From JBGQMW01 sp963769845 (GTDB lineage: Archaea; Thermoproteota; Bathyarchaeia; Bathyarchaeales; Bathycorpusculaceae): a DNA stretch of 64,000 bases. The translations under genes were made by a program, and so were the position numbers. The notes beneath the pieces are model-generated. The model was not told the DNA's origin and did not search any database. It saw only the letters and a program-made list of their open reading frames with translations. This document shows, piece after piece, positions 1 to 8,515 of this stretch. Where the stretch lies: contig CAVYNL010000005.1 of NCBI GenBank assembly GCA_963769845.1, forward strand, positions 19,913 through 83,912. The letters are read 5' to 3'. How positions within the stretch are numbered: the first letter of the stretch is position 1; each line of letters begins with the position of its first letter.

Positions 1-1
1 C

Positions 2-628
2 AAGATATTCGGCAACACAATGAAGTACATACTGATGGGAACAAGCTCGAACTTTGGCAACATGTTCAGCGTCGCCGCAGCGTCAGTTTTCTTGCCGTTT
101 CAGCCAATGACCGCGCCGCAAATTCTCTTCATGAATCTGCTCTATGATGTTTCAAACATGACCTTGCCGACCGACAAAGTTGACGACGAATATGTCAAAA
201 AGCCAAAGCGTTGGGACATGAACTTCGTAAGGAAATACACCCTCTTCTTTGGGCCTTTCAGCTCACTGTACGACTTCCTCACGTTTGGCATCATGATCTT
301 CATATTTGGCGCGGCCACTCAAGCGACGGCGCCAGTTTTCCAGGCTGGATGGTTCGTTGAATCATTCTGGACAGAAGTCCTGATCATGTTCGTCATAAGG
401 ACTAGACGCATTCCCTTCTTCACCAGCCGTCCTGGGAAATGGCTGGTCATACTTACGCTTTCGTGTGTGGCATTCGGAACGATTCTTCCTTTCACAGTCC
501 TAGGCGGAATCATGGGCTTCGCGCCCCTTCCGCCAGAATACTGGTTACTACTAGTGCTCATGGTTGCAACCTACTTGGTGCTGGTCGATGCGGGGAAGGT
601 GTTCTTCTACAAAATCTGCAAGTTCTGA
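2..628 (+). CDS. mgtA: Mg2+-importing P-type ATPase, C-terminal part (gene cut by window edge)
   Basis: The frame is open from the first bases (KIFGNTMKYI...), so only the last ~208 residues are present. The stretch KYILMGTSSNFGNMFS, followed by FLPF and LLYDVSN, is the characteristic C-terminal transmembrane block of MgtA/MgtB-type P-type ATPases (type IIIB). About four to five hydrophobic helices follow, ending in a short basic tail. The phosphorylation (DKTGT) and nucleotide-binding domains must lie before the window. The enzyme imports Mg2+ at the cytoplasmic membrane at the cost of ATP. A small membrane protein gene follows after 8 bases and may be co-transcribed. Family assignment is from recognised motifs; Mg2+ specificity is from the family. 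Confidence 0.85.
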   Translation, partial: KIFGNTMKYILMGTSSNFGNMFSVAAASVFLPFQPMTAPQILFMNLLYDVSNMTLPTDKVDDEYVKKPKRWDMNFVRKYTLFFGPFSSLYDFLTFGIMIFIFGAATQATAPVFQAGWFVESFWTEVLIMFVIRTRRIPFFTSRPGKWLVILTLSCVAFGTILPFTVLGGIMGFAPLPPEYWLLLVLMVATYLVLVDAGKVFFYKICKF

Positions 629-636
629 GGAAGTGA

Positions 637-954
637 ATGAGCATGGAAGATTTCATCCTATTTCTTGAATGGGCCGTCACAATCAGTGCTGGAACTGTTT
701 TCTTGTTGCTTGTGAGCATCTATCTTTATTTCGACTCGAGACATAGAAGACGCGATACCAAACGAGCAACGAGAGATTTTGGTCATCTGGTAAAGGACTA
801 TGTCTTCGTTTGGGTTCTTGTTGGCCTGCTGGTGTTCTACATAATCTCAATAGAGTTGGATTCTGCCCTGGTCTTTGCAGCTGGAAACATAGTGGTCGAA
901 GCGCTTCTGATAGCATACTTAATCAGAAACAAGGACAAGGCCGAGCAGACTTGA
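637..954 (+). CDS. small three-helix membrane protein
   Basis: A 105-residue protein with three predicted membrane segments (about residues 8-28, 52-70 and 76-95), an RHRRRDTKR basic loop between the first two, and a charged C-terminus. It begins 8 bases after the stop of the Mg2+ ATPase gene on the same strand, so co-transcription is likely. I do not recognise the family. Proximity suggests, without proving, a role linked to the transporter. Confidence 0.6.
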   Translation: MSMEDFILFLEWAVTISAGTVFLLLVSIYLYFDSRHRRRDTKRATRDFGHLVKDYVFVWVLVGLLVFYIISIELDSALVFAAGNIVVEALLIAYLIRNKDKAEQT

Positions 955-1034
955 GCTCTCTGAGCAAACAGATACTCACCGCCTGGCTAGACCCTTGCAG
1001 TGCATGCTCGTTATTGCATGCTTGAAGTGGGCTT

Positions 1035-1205
1035 TGGTGGGGCCGGCCGGATTTGAACCGACGACCTTTACCCGGAACAGTGCTTTGGCGCCGTTCCTAC
1101 GGGTTTCTCTAACCGCTCCAGAACCTCTTCATCCCTTTATGAGGTCCGTAAACCCGTTTGCTACATTCTGGAGCCCGTCGTCATACCTGCCTAGACTACG
1201 ACCCC
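1035..1205 (-). tRNA. tRNA-Trp (CCA anticodon) with one or two introns, CCA end encoded
   Basis: Read on the minus strand, the 5' end GGGGTCG (at 1205) pairs with CGGCCCC (ending at 1039), followed by discriminator A and an encoded CCA (1037-1035). The T-arm is GTCGG-TTCAAAT-CCGGC. The anticodon loop CTCCAGA lies at 1173-1167, with anticodon CCA at 1171-1169, after the stem ACGGG; the matching CCCGT is at 1103-1099. About 62 nt separate the loop from CCCGT, as expected for an intron at the usual archaeal position. A further ~36 nt lie between CCCGT and the T-stem where about 5 are normal, so a second intron containing a GGAAC/GTTCC hairpin is likely. Exact splice sites were not resolved. Confidence 0.8.
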
Positions 1206-1305
1206 ACTTTCTCGCCTGAGAATGTCATGGGTGATTTTGGATATATGCGTTATTCCTTTGACCCAAAAAACGCAAGTCGTGGCAGAACGGGCGGAGCAAA
1301 GCGAT

Positions 1306-1314
1306 AAGTTTATG
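1306..1314 (+). promoter_or_regulatory. TATA-like box of the 5S rRNA gene
   Basis: AAGTTTATG lies about 30 bases before the inferred 5' end of the 5S rRNA, a suitable distance for an archaeal TATA element. No other transcript nearby on this strand needs it. Confidence 0.4.
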
Positions 1315-1340
1315 AATGCAAACCAAGCGTGTAGTCTGGG

Positions 1341-1462
1341 GCTTGCCGGCCATAGGGCGTGGGTCCCACCTGATCCCATACCGAACTCAGAAGTTAAACC
1401 ACGTTCCGTTTCCGGTTGTAGTGTGGTCTTCGGCCATGCGAACCCGAAAAAGCTGGTGACCC
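1341..1462 (+). rRNA. rrf: 5S ribosomal RNA
   Basis: The highly conserved 5S core is present: CCTGATCCCATACCGAACTC followed by AGAAGTTAA. The terminal helix pairs TTGCCGGC at the 5' side with GCTGGTGA at the 3' side, using G-U pairs. The ends given are those of this helix plus one or two bases, about 122 nt, the normal size. No 16S or 23S genes are adjacent, as often seen in archaea with an unlinked 5S gene. Confidence 0.95.
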
Positions 1463-1921
1463 CACTTCACCTTACCCACCATTTTGGGGGATAGTTACCC
1501 AAAAGTTCTATTGTTGTTGTGTAGAATTATGGTCTTTCCCCGTGCTTGTCTTTTCTCTTTTTGTTTTTAGCTTTCTTCATGGATAACCATGTATACTCTA
1601 AAGAAGTTCTCGAACAACACTCGATTAGTTGACACTTTCCAGAGAAGTCTTAATCTGTCTTCTTTCTGAGAAAGAGCTTCTGTTTGTCTCTCGGAACGAT
1701 ATCGAATGTCTCAATAGGGTATAAAAGACAGTTACATCAAGGATTCTGTAAGGTTCAAAGTTTCAGAGTGGAAGATGGTAGCCAAATCCTAAAACGCGCG
1801 CGCGCATTACAGCACAGCTTGAAGGCTCCAATCGTCTTTCTGTCTTTGAGGTTTCGGCTTTTTGTACGGCATGGCTTAGACTAGAAAAAGAGAGAGAAAA
1901 GAGGAAAAAGAAAGGTCGAGG
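1463..1921. other. non-coding stretch with a (CG)n tract
   Basis: No convincing gene is visible. The stretch is AT-rich and holds an 11-base alternating CG tract (1795-1805) of the type found in many spacers of this window. Short open frames here lack protein-like composition. Confidence 0.5.
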
Positions 1922-2497
1922 CTAGCTACCCCAACTATGGTTGATACCTGTTGGACTAGACCATACATGCCATGCTGTCAATGGGAAACCAGGATAGACA
2001 ACTTGTGAATTAACCGAAGTGTAACTCTCGCCGTTTATTGTGCCTAGGGATATTGTCGTATTAAGTGTTAAGACTGCCCCATGGAATGCTTCTACATAGA
2101 GTATCGCGTTATATGCTGTATCGTTGCCAACATTGCACACGTACCCGTAGACATGAAGATAAGTTTGTTGTGGGGGAGGTGGTCTGTTGTCGTCTGCTGT
2201 CAAGTTTACTTCGATGAGTTTTGGTGCTTCAAGACTATTTACCTGGTTCTGTAGACTGTCTGCCTGACCTTGAAGGTTTGCGTTCTGTGATACGTTTCCA
2301 TCTAGCCACGTTTGAAGCTGATTGTTCTGGGCTTGGAGACTTGATATTTGAGAAGCCTGAGAAGATATTTTGCTGTCTTTGTCATTTATCATTGGCATGT
2401 AAATCGCAACGATTCCAGCCAAACCGACTACCAGAAGAATGCAGATTATTCCTAGAGCAATAGCGACACTTCTTCTAACCATTTTCTTTTCACTCAC
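1922..2497 (-). CDS. membrane-anchored coiled-coil protein with an extracellular beta domain
   Basis: 191 residues. Residues 1-10 are basic (MSEKKMVRRS), followed by one long hydrophobic helix (about 12-33), then a heptad-like region rich in Q, S, N and L (about 38-88, repeated ISSLQAQNN and LQNQVNSL). A C-terminal domain with VCNVGNDTAYNAILYVEAF resembles the beta-sandwich modules (FxLYD or CARDB type) found outside many archaeal and Gram-positive membranes. The likely topology is N-terminus inside, the rest exposed. The gene stands alone. The specific function is unknown. Confidence 0.75.
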   Translation of the reverse strand: MSEKKMVRRSVAIALGIICILLVVGLAGIVAIYMPMINDKDSKISSQASQISSLQAQNNQLQTWLDGNVSQNANLQGQADSLQNQVNSLEAPKLIEVNLTADDNRPPPPQQTYLHVYGYVCNVGNDTAYNAILYVEAFHGAVLTLNTTISLGTINGESYTSVNSQVVYPGFPLTAWHVWSSPTGINHSWGS

Positions 2498-2519
2498 TTT
2501 TTAACCCCTAGTGTGTCTT

Positions 2520-2833
2520 CTGTCGTCGTGCAGATTTAAAATTTCTGTCTTTGATTATATACAAGACATAGAAAGCTTCAAAAGCTATAGCGCGCGCATG
2601 GAAACATGATAGACCCAGAAGTATTGTAGCAAGCGGTGTAAATGGGAGTTCAAACGCTTTAAGAAGAAATGCAAAAAGAACGCACAAGTTTATCGCAAGC
2701 GCGAGTTTTTCGTATGCGGAATCTGAATTTCAAATCTTAGTAATCCGTATCTAGTTTTAATAAACGACTTATGTTCGAGCGGTGAACCATTTGGTCAAAG
2801 CTGAAAAATGCAGACATTAACATGTGATTTAAT
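2520..2833. other. non-coding spacer with a (CG)n tract
   Basis: The spacer lies between two divergent genes. It has an 8-base CG alternation at 2590-2597 and AT-rich flanks that should hold both promoters. No gene or structured RNA was recognised. Confidence 0.4.
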
Positions 2834-3598
2834 ATGAATAAGAAAATAGTTTTGCTGACTTCATTCTCAGTTTTCTTATTGTCTGCAATGGTTGTGACAT
2901 CGATGGCGGCCCAACCAAGAACGGTTGGTGTTGTTGCTGGTAACTGGTTCAAGTATGGTACCTTTGACGTTGATTGGAGTTCTAACGATCCAAATGCCAA
3001 GTTCCCTCCTTCTGGTTGGGAGGTTTTCGCGGATTTGAATAAGACAGAGTGGCAGTTGATTCGAGTTGAAGATGTCTCTGGCACAAACGTAACTATTCAA
3101 GCGACAACGCATTTCAAGAATGGAACTGAGACGTTTGAGGGTGGCCATGTGAACATAGACACTGGAGATGGCAACGTGTCTCTCGTGGTTATTTCAGCTA
3201 ATCTCAATGCAAATGATGCTCTTTACACTTCGGGGAGTTATTCCACTTGGAAGATAAACGAGACGATAGTCAGACCTTATCCAAATGGTGCGAGGGAAAC
3301 GAATCTCCTAAACGTGACATACGAGCATTCATGGACAGTTAATGAAACACAGAACTATAACTATTTCACCATGAATTTTTACTGGGATAAGTCAACTGGA
3401 ATCCTTGTTGAAGACTACTACGGAATGGTTAACCAAACAGGAGAATACTTGACAACTTGGTCATCGTTGGCTGGAGTGACTGAATCAGATGGTTGGGTGG
3501 TACCAGAGTTTCCATCTTTCCTTATCCTGCCTCTGTTCATAATAGCAACACTACTAGCAGTCATATTCTATAGAAGAAAACGCATTGGCGTCAGATAG
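2834..3598 (+). CDS. secreted protein with C-terminal VPEFP-type membrane tail
   Basis: 254 residues. A signal peptide (about 1-26: MNKKIVLL, hydrophobic core, ending TSMAA) is followed by a soluble region rich in N, T, W and Y with many N-x-S/T sites, consistent with an S-layer-associated glycoprotein. The C-terminus has VVPEFPSF followed by a hydrophobic helix and a basic end (YRRKR). This tail architecture is known from archaeal cell-surface proteins (PEF-CTERM-like, archaeosortase substrates), but no archaeosortase gene is in the window. The function is unknown. Confidence 0.75.
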   Translation: MNKKIVLLTSFSVFLLSAMVVTSMAAQPRTVGVVAGNWFKYGTFDVDWSSNDPNAKFPPSGWEVFADLNKTEWQLIRVEDVSGTNVTIQATTHFKNGTETFEGGHVNIDTGDGNVSLVVISANLNANDALYTSGSYSTWKINETIVRPYPNGARETNLLNVTYEHSWTVNETQNYNYFTMNFYWDKSTGILVEDYYGMVNQTGEYLTTWSSLAGVTESDGWVVPEFPSFLILPLFIIATLLAVIFYRRKRIGVR

Positions 3599-3660
3599 AG
3601 GATAGTTCCATAGTACCTCATAAGCCACGGAATGCAACTATCTTAGTGGAAGTCGCGCGC

Positions 3661-3767
3661 GCGAGCAGGTGCTTCTCGAACAAAACCATGCCTCTGACTT
3701 CAGCATTTCACAGCGTAGTAAAGTAAGGTAAGGCAGAGGCTCTAACCAGTTGAGCGATCGATCGATC
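3661..3767 (-). other. tRNA-like remnant (D-arm plus interrupted anticodon stem)
   Basis: On the minus strand the bases at 3755-3739 form a textbook tRNA D-arm, GCTC-AACTGGTTA-GAGC. CCTCTG (3739-3734) can pair with CAGAGG (3696-3691) across a 37-base insertion, like an anticodon stem split by an intron. A TTCGAGA T-loop-like heptamer follows (3680-3674). The T-stem and acceptor stem do not pair: the 5' side is a GATC repeat and the 3' side a CG tract. It is therefore probably a decayed or disrupted tRNA gene, or a chance likeness. Confidence 0.3.
3755..3767. repeat. GATC tandem repeat, copy 1
   Basis: CGATCGATCGATC. A nearly identical run lies at 3960-3971 and a shorter one at 5276-5284. The first two flank about 190 bases without a clear gene. 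Confidence 0.6.
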
Positions 3768-3959
3768 TTTATCGTTACATCAAGAATTTGGGGAAATACA
3801 ACTGTGATAGGCTTCTGGTTCTCTCTTATCCTGAGAATCTTCGGTATAGTACGCGCACGGGTATCAAGATTAAAGGCGATTCTATGCTAAAAAGAAGACG
3901 ACTAACGCTATTCATAATCCGGCTTTCCATCATGTGTCGCGCGTGCAGAAAAACCCCTA

Positions 3960-3971
3960 GATCGATCGATC
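3960..3971. repeat. GATC tandem repeat, copy 2
   Basis: GATCGATCGATC, the partner of the run at 3755-3767. The DNA between them (3768-3959) shows no convincing gene. Confidence 0.6.
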
Positions 3972-4093
3972 ATTTAAAGGTCCACTTCAGATTCAGAATT
4001 TGATATTTGCATATATCTGTCTGCAAGACAATCTGTTTACGAAACAAAGCATTATCTATTGAGATGCAATACCCTTTTCAGGGAGAGTGTGGG

Positions 4094-4270
4094 ATGAAAA
4101 CCATTGAAATCTCGGATGAAACATTCGAGTTCCTAGCATATCTTGCACGCCAGGACGTGACGTTACCCGCAGTTCTTGCTGATTATCTTAAATGGGATCG
4201 TTATACAAAAGAAGAGATCAAAGCCCATCTTCACGCATTGGACAGCGCATGCATCAAAGCCCGCGTTTAA
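4094..4270 (+). CDS. 58-residue protein, possible antitoxin-like or DNA-binding
   Basis: It starts MKTIEISDETFEFLAYLARQ. ATG at 4094 is preferred over an upstream in-frame start because the conserved-looking sequence begins there. The pattern of a beta strand followed by helices ('I-E-I-S-D-E-T-F') resembles short ribbon-helix-helix or AbrB-type antitoxins, and the tail is highly charged (KEEIKAHLHAL). No toxin partner is adjacent. Its end overlaps the decayed kinase gene on the other strand. The identity is a guess. Confidence 0.5.
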   Translation: MKTIEISDETFEFLAYLARQDVTLPAVLADYLKWDRYTKEEIKAHLHALDSACIKARV

Positions 4271-5178
4271 ATACTGCAAGGCTTCATAGTCGCCACAGGC
4301 TTCTGTTTAGCTAGGAAAATATTGTTTGTAGCTATAGAAAGCTTGTTTCGAACGTCATGCCTTGTTCCTGGTCAGCTCACCCGCAACACCCAACTTGCCT
4401 TTGAGAACTTTCGACTTTCCTAGCGTTTTCTCAAGTTTTCTCCAGCTCGTTTGTGTTCTGTGATGTCTCGCAATGTTGTTTGGAGAAAATCTTTGTCCCT
4501 AATGCGAATACGCGTCACAGTCAAACTAGCATCATATAAGGTGCCATCTTTATGTTTCAATCGCACCAACAAATCAATTGCAGTAGCATGTCGTCTGAGG
4601 TCTTCAATTAACTCCTTCCTCTGTTTTGGATTTGCGTGTAACCCGGTTAGGTTGATCTTTTCAAGCTCTACTTTACAGTATCCAGTAATGGTTTGCATAG
4701 CTCTATTGGTGTCAACCACGACTCCGTCGAGAGATAATATGCCAATACCAATGGGGCTCTGTTCAAAGAGAAGCCGGTAGCGTTCCTCGCTTTCTCTCAA
4801 CGCTTCTTCTGCTTTTGTAATTTTCACAGCTTGGCATATACCATGCGCTAGTTCGCCATAGACTGTTTCTGGCTCACCTAGCTTGTTGAAGTATCCACCA
4901 GCACCAAGGTTCAATGCCTTAATAGCTACTTCTTCTCTGCCTTTTCCAGTAAATATGACAAAAGGAATCTTGTCACCCTTCTGTCTTAGTTCTTTGAGAA
5001 ACTGTAAACCGTCTTTTCCAGGCATCTGATAGTCGCTGACGACAACATCATACTCTTCTTTCTTCATCTTTTCTGCTGCTTCTTCGACAGATGAGGCAGT
5101 TTCCACTTGAAATGCTCCTTGCATTTCCAAGATTGCTTTTGCAGTCTTCAAGAAACCAGCGTCATCATCCACATGCAA
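4267..5178 (-). pseudogene. decayed two-component sensor: receiver + PAS + start of a histidine kinase core
   Basis: The main frame (5178-4420) encodes a CheY-like receiver (HVDDD, phospho-acceptor in VVVSDYQMPGKDG, VIFTGKG, and the conserved Lys in YFNKLGEPE) followed by a PAS domain (ERYRLLFEQSPIGIGILS, TLRDITEHK). It stops at ENLRKR. The next frame continues LEKTLGKSKVLKGKLGVAGE-LTR, and the original frame then resumes with HDVRNKLSIATNNIF, which is an H-box (phosphorylatable His at 4359-4357). One missing and one extra base therefore separate the parts. The ATPase domain is absent. The start is also damaged: the first receiver strand (SPVRVL) lies upstream of TTG 5178, and no standard start exists before the preceding stop. 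Confidence 0.8.
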
Positions 5179-5461
5179 AACTCGTACTGGTGATACTTTG
5201 ACTATTTCTACAGCATTTGTTTTCGAAAACTTGACATTTGACTGTGCCGTCTAAACTACTTCCCCTTTTACTTTTCGATCGATCCTTTTACTATTCACGG
5301 CAAGTTTATCTGAGAGTTCGCTTGCTGTTTGTTCCAGGAACTCTTGGAAGTTAGATGATTTTACTTTCCACTCTAGACAGAACATATCTATGGAATTGTG
5401 GTTCAATGTTTATTTTACTTTCGGTCAAAAAATATACCAAAAATGACAAAAAGTAAAAACA
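5179..5461. other. non-coding spacer
   Basis: The spacer is AT-rich with a short GATC run (5276-5284). It includes the remnant coding stretch for the first receiver strand (to about 5240). No other gene was seen. Confidence 0.4.
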
Positions 5462-6610
5462 CTAAGCACCTTCCAGGAATCGCTTCACTGTAGACTGCAG
5501 CTTTTCTAAGTGTTTCTCATGATCATATAACCACTTGTTGTCCTTAAAAAATTCGTAAGAGATTGTTTGTCTCTTTGTCTTAGCTAAGTCTTGAATGACG
5601 TACTCATAGGTATCCAAAAATCCAGCCCTTACCAGCTTTGAAAGTGTTTCGATGAGATTTCTTAACTGTTGCCTCGGCAAATAAACTTGAACAAATAACT
5701 GATTCAAACGATATACTTTTCCAACGACTCTAGCAAATGGCTTGTTCATCAATGAAATCGCGAATTTGGCAAGATTCTCGTAATCATTAAAAACGAATCT
5801 GAAATAATACGTGTCTGGAGACAATCCTTTATAGTGTTCTGCTATTATTTGGGGGCCTTCAAACATTTTCTCTTTAATGACATGGTTTTCGAAATGATAT
5901 TTTAAGCCTTGAGAGCTTATGCCAAGCATTTCAGCTATCTCTTTTAACTTGATTGCAGAATTCTTTTCCAATTCTTTTAATATCATAATGTCTATCCAAT
6001 CTGCCTTTTGGACGTAATCATCAGGGTCTCTGAGTGTATAAGGCAGTTCTCCTTTTTCCGTCAGTACTTCTTCCGTCAGTACTTCTTTTAACCATGAATC
6101 CCATGAAAAGATCCATTCTTCAGAGGCATTGTCAAACCATGCACTTGTCATGTTTATATTTTGGAAGCATGTAGACCAGAAGAATTTGACGTTACATACT
6201 GGATCTAACTCCTCAAACTTACTTAAAAATTCTTCAAATTCTTTTTCTTTTCCTGCTGGGATTCCGTATATCGCCAAGCATTTGGGCACCCCAACGCATT
6301 GACTTACGTATAGCCAATAATCATTGGATTTTAGGCATTGATAAAAGAGTTCTTCATAACCTGGTTTTGATTCCGCAAAAACTACGACTTTCCTAAGTCC
6401 GATGTTAGTATGGTACACGCTTCCTGAAAGAAGTAGGGAAAAATGAGAACGTAAATAGTTGATTCTACGGCGCAGGGTTGCGTTAGGCATGTTGAGTTTA
6501 GCTGAGAGTTTTGACATGTTTCTTGGGCCATAAAGCGCTAATCCTTCCAAGATCTTTACATCGACGCTATGTAGTTTGTTTTGATTACTTGATTTCAGCC
6601 GTTTGATCAA
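5462..6610 (-). CDS. transcription regulator with two winged-helix domains
   Basis: 382 residues, starting at TTG 6610. An N-terminal winged helix-turn-helix spans about residues 14-60 (DVKILEGLALYGPRNMSKLS, MPNATLRRRINYL). A second lies near 205-260 (WIDIMILKELEKNSAIKLKE, LGISSQGLKYHF). Each is followed by an alpha/beta region. This layout is found in archaeal Lrp-like or two-HTH regulators that probably bind DNA as dimers. A perfect 15-base tandem duplication (6056-6085) gives a repeated EVLTE in the linker. The gene stands alone. Ligand and targets are unknown. Confidence 0.75.
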   Translation of the reverse strand: MIKRLKSSNQNKLHSVDVKILEGLALYGPRNMSKLSAKLNMPNATLRRRINYLRSHFSLLLSGSVYHTNIGLRKVVVFAESKPGYEELFYQCLKSNDYWLYVSQCVGVPKCLAIYGIPAGKEKEFEEFLSKFEELDPVCNVKFFWSTCFQNINMTSAWFDNASEEWIFSWDSWLKEVLTEEVLTEKGELPYTLRDPDDYVQKADWIDIMILKELEKNSAIKLKEIAEMLGISSQGLKYHFENHVIKEKMFEGPQIIAEHYKGLSPDTYYFRFVFNDYENLAKFAISLMNKPFARVVGKVYRLNQLFVQVYLPRQQLRNLIETLSKLVRAGFLDTYEYVIQDLAKTKRQTISYEFFKDNKWLYDHEKHLEKLQSTVKRFLEGA

Positions 6611-6677
6611 TAGAACACCGCTGTAATCATAGGTGACAGGGAATTTTTAGAACTTTCCCTTTAAACGGTTCGATTTC

Positions 6678-6905
6678 TCATGGATGCCCGCCACCGACCT
6701 CGTCACCACATAGTGTATATCTGCCACTTACTGTGTCCTTACTAATGTATGTTAGGGTTGCGGTGTTTCCGTTGTGCATATAGTTTGTGAGCTTGTCCGT
6801 CTTGGCATGGAATGCATACAAGTCTATGGAGACTATCGTGACGGCAAAGATTGCTGAGCATACCAAAACCGAAAGCAGCAGGTATTTAACAGTTTTCAAA
6901 TTCAT
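6678..6905 (-). CDS. small membrane-anchored or secreted peptide
   Basis: 75 residues from the ATG at 6905. This start is set by a strong Shine-Dalgarno sequence (GGAGGTGAG, 6920-6912) six bases upstream. Residues 5-28 are hydrophobic (VKYLLLSVLVCSAIFAVTIVS), then about 45 polar residues follow with a Cys near the end (YTLCGDEVGGGH). It is probably a type II anchored peptide with the C-terminus outside. I do not recognise the family. Confidence 0.6.
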   Translation of the reverse strand: MNLKTVKYLLLSVLVCSAIFAVTIVSIDLYAFHAKTDKLTNYMHNGNTATLTYISKDTVSGRYTLCGDEVGGGHP

Positions 6906-7037
6906 TATGTTCTCACCTCCTTCCTTTTTAGTCAAAAAATACTATGAAATCGACCAAAAATAAAAAAAGTATGAAGTGGGGCTCAATATTTGAAGCCCTG
7001 ATCAAGAGCAAACAGAAGGAGCTGAGAATCTAAACTG

Positions 7038-7415
7038 TTGATTCATTCGATCGAAATTCTTGCTATGTGGTTCTCTAGCGCGCGCTATTGGGTAAGAAGT
7101 TGGGGTCACTATAAGAGCAAATATATTCCAGATACATTAGAAGAGGAACAACGATTAGCAAGACGCATGCAGAGAACCATCATGGAGATTAACAGAAATC
7201 TCAGGACGCTTGAAGAATTGGCATTGCCGAACGAAAAGTACTGTAAGCACTATTTTCACGAATTGAGAGACAAATTCAAGAAACGTGCCGAAATTGCCAC
7301 TATAGGAGACGCAAGAATGCTTGACCTTTGTCTTGAAGAAACAAGAGAAGCATTGGAGAATCGCAGAGAGAACAAACCGAGAATTCCACTTCGACCTTTG
7401 ACTGTCTCCTATTAG
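7038..7415 (+). CDS. hypothetical helical protein, ~125 residues
   Basis: The first ~30 residues are aromatic and include an 8-base CG tract in the DNA (7078-7085). The rest is a charged helical region (LEEEQRLARRMQRTIMEINR) suitable for a coiled coil, with a Cys/His group KYCKHYFHELRDK. The start is uncertain: TTG 7038 is used here, but ATG 7065 is possible. The family is not recognised. Confidence 0.5.
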   Translation: MIHSIEILAMWFSSARYWVRSWGHYKSKYIPDTLEEEQRLARRMQRTIMEINRNLRTLEELALPNEKYCKHYFHELRDKFKKRAEIATIGDARMLDLCLEETREALENRRENKPRIPLRPLTVSY

Positions 7416-7553
7416 AAGAAAAATACTATTCTTTTAGACCTAGTATATAGGAAAAAACAAGCTCAATTTTGGATGTTGAGACTGTTATGCCCCTTATGCT
7501 ATAGAAGAGATATAATCTAAGTGTAAAAGGGCAATGCTGGTGGCTCAGACATT

Positions 7554-7829
7554 CTAAAGGCTAACTCCATATATCTCAAAGTTCCGAAACAAAGCATGCA
7601 GAGAGTACACAACCCAGAATCTTAGTCCATGAATTCTTTCAAATCCTCTCTGAATCCTCCCCACTAGTTGACTCCATGAATCTTTGATGTTTGAGATAGA
7701 GGAGAATTGTTCTAAATTCTCTATCAACTCATCATAGAAAGATAGTGAGATAGCACAAGCCATGAATCCGAGAAGGAAAAAAACCAAATAAGAATATGGA
7801 TAACCATGATGATAGATTTTTTTCTGCAA
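7554..7829 (-). CDS. hypothetical small membrane protein
   Basis: 91 residues with one clear membrane segment (about 13-30, YLVFFLLGFMACAISLSF), then a polar helical part and a second aromatic stretch (FWVVYSLHALF). The surrounding 160 bases on each side contain no other gene. It may be a real membrane protein, but there is no family match I can name and no strong ribosome site. Confidence 0.4.
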   Translation of the reverse strand: MQKKIYHHGYPYSYLVFFLLGFMACAISLSFYDELIENLEQFSSISNIKDSWSQLVGRIQRGFERIHGLRFWVVYSLHALFRNFEIYGVSL

Positions 7830-7991
7830 GTCAAAGCTCCAGAACCGAACCGACCTTATTCTTTTTTTGTCTTTCTATCCTTCTAGAACAGAGTCAGAAA
7901 GAACCGTATTATACTAAGAACGTGGGAAGCTCATAGAGGAGATAGAAGAAAGAATAAGTTCAAGGTTATCAAAAGAGAAAGAGGTGAGAAG

Positions 7992-8264
7992 ATGAAAGAA
8001 CTAAAGGAACTTGAAGACTTAGAGACAATGCCAAAAGACTTGAAAGTTCTAGCATTCCTGAGACTGATAGAAAAAGCGATGGACAAGGCTCACTTAACTT
8101 GGAAGGACATAGCAGTTCAATTAGAAGGTCAAGAATGCCCTATTTGTAAGTCTAGGATTCGGAAATGTCTGAACTGCAATTCTGTTGTTTCTGTCGGCAC
8201 TAGGAAATGTCTTCATTGCGGTTTCTCTCTTGAAAAGGTAGAAATAGAACCCTCAAAAGGTTAA
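7992..8264 (+). CDS. small zinc-ribbon protein
   Basis: 90 residues, preceded by GAGGTGAGA, a good Shine-Dalgarno sequence 2-4 bases before the ATG. The N-terminal half is an acidic and basic helix. The C-terminal half has CPICKSRIRKCLNC and, 14 residues on, CLHCG, so four CxxC-like pairs can bind one or two zinc ions. Such modules serve as adaptor or nucleic-acid-binding domains. The gene is isolated and its role is unknown. Confidence 0.7.
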   Translation: MKELKELEDLETMPKDLKVLAFLRLIEKAMDKAHLTWKDIAVQLEGQECPICKSRIRKCLNCNSVVSVGTRKCLHCGFSLEKVEIEPSKG

Positions 8265-8515
8265 GTTTCTTCTCTCTAAGGAATGTGGATACTGGAAGCT
8301 TGGGAAAGGTAGGAAGTGAGGATTAGTTTTGGAAGGCTATGCTTTCTGAGACTTTGAACCTTCCTCATTTCCTATCCCTAACAAGTGTTGTCTATTTGTT
8401 GGATACGAATACACTTCGATATTGAAGGAACATGGAGATACAATTCTTAACAAAGTTGCTGAGACTTACCCAAGATTTATAACTAGGCGCTGATAGTCTT
8501 CTCGAAGGTGACTCC

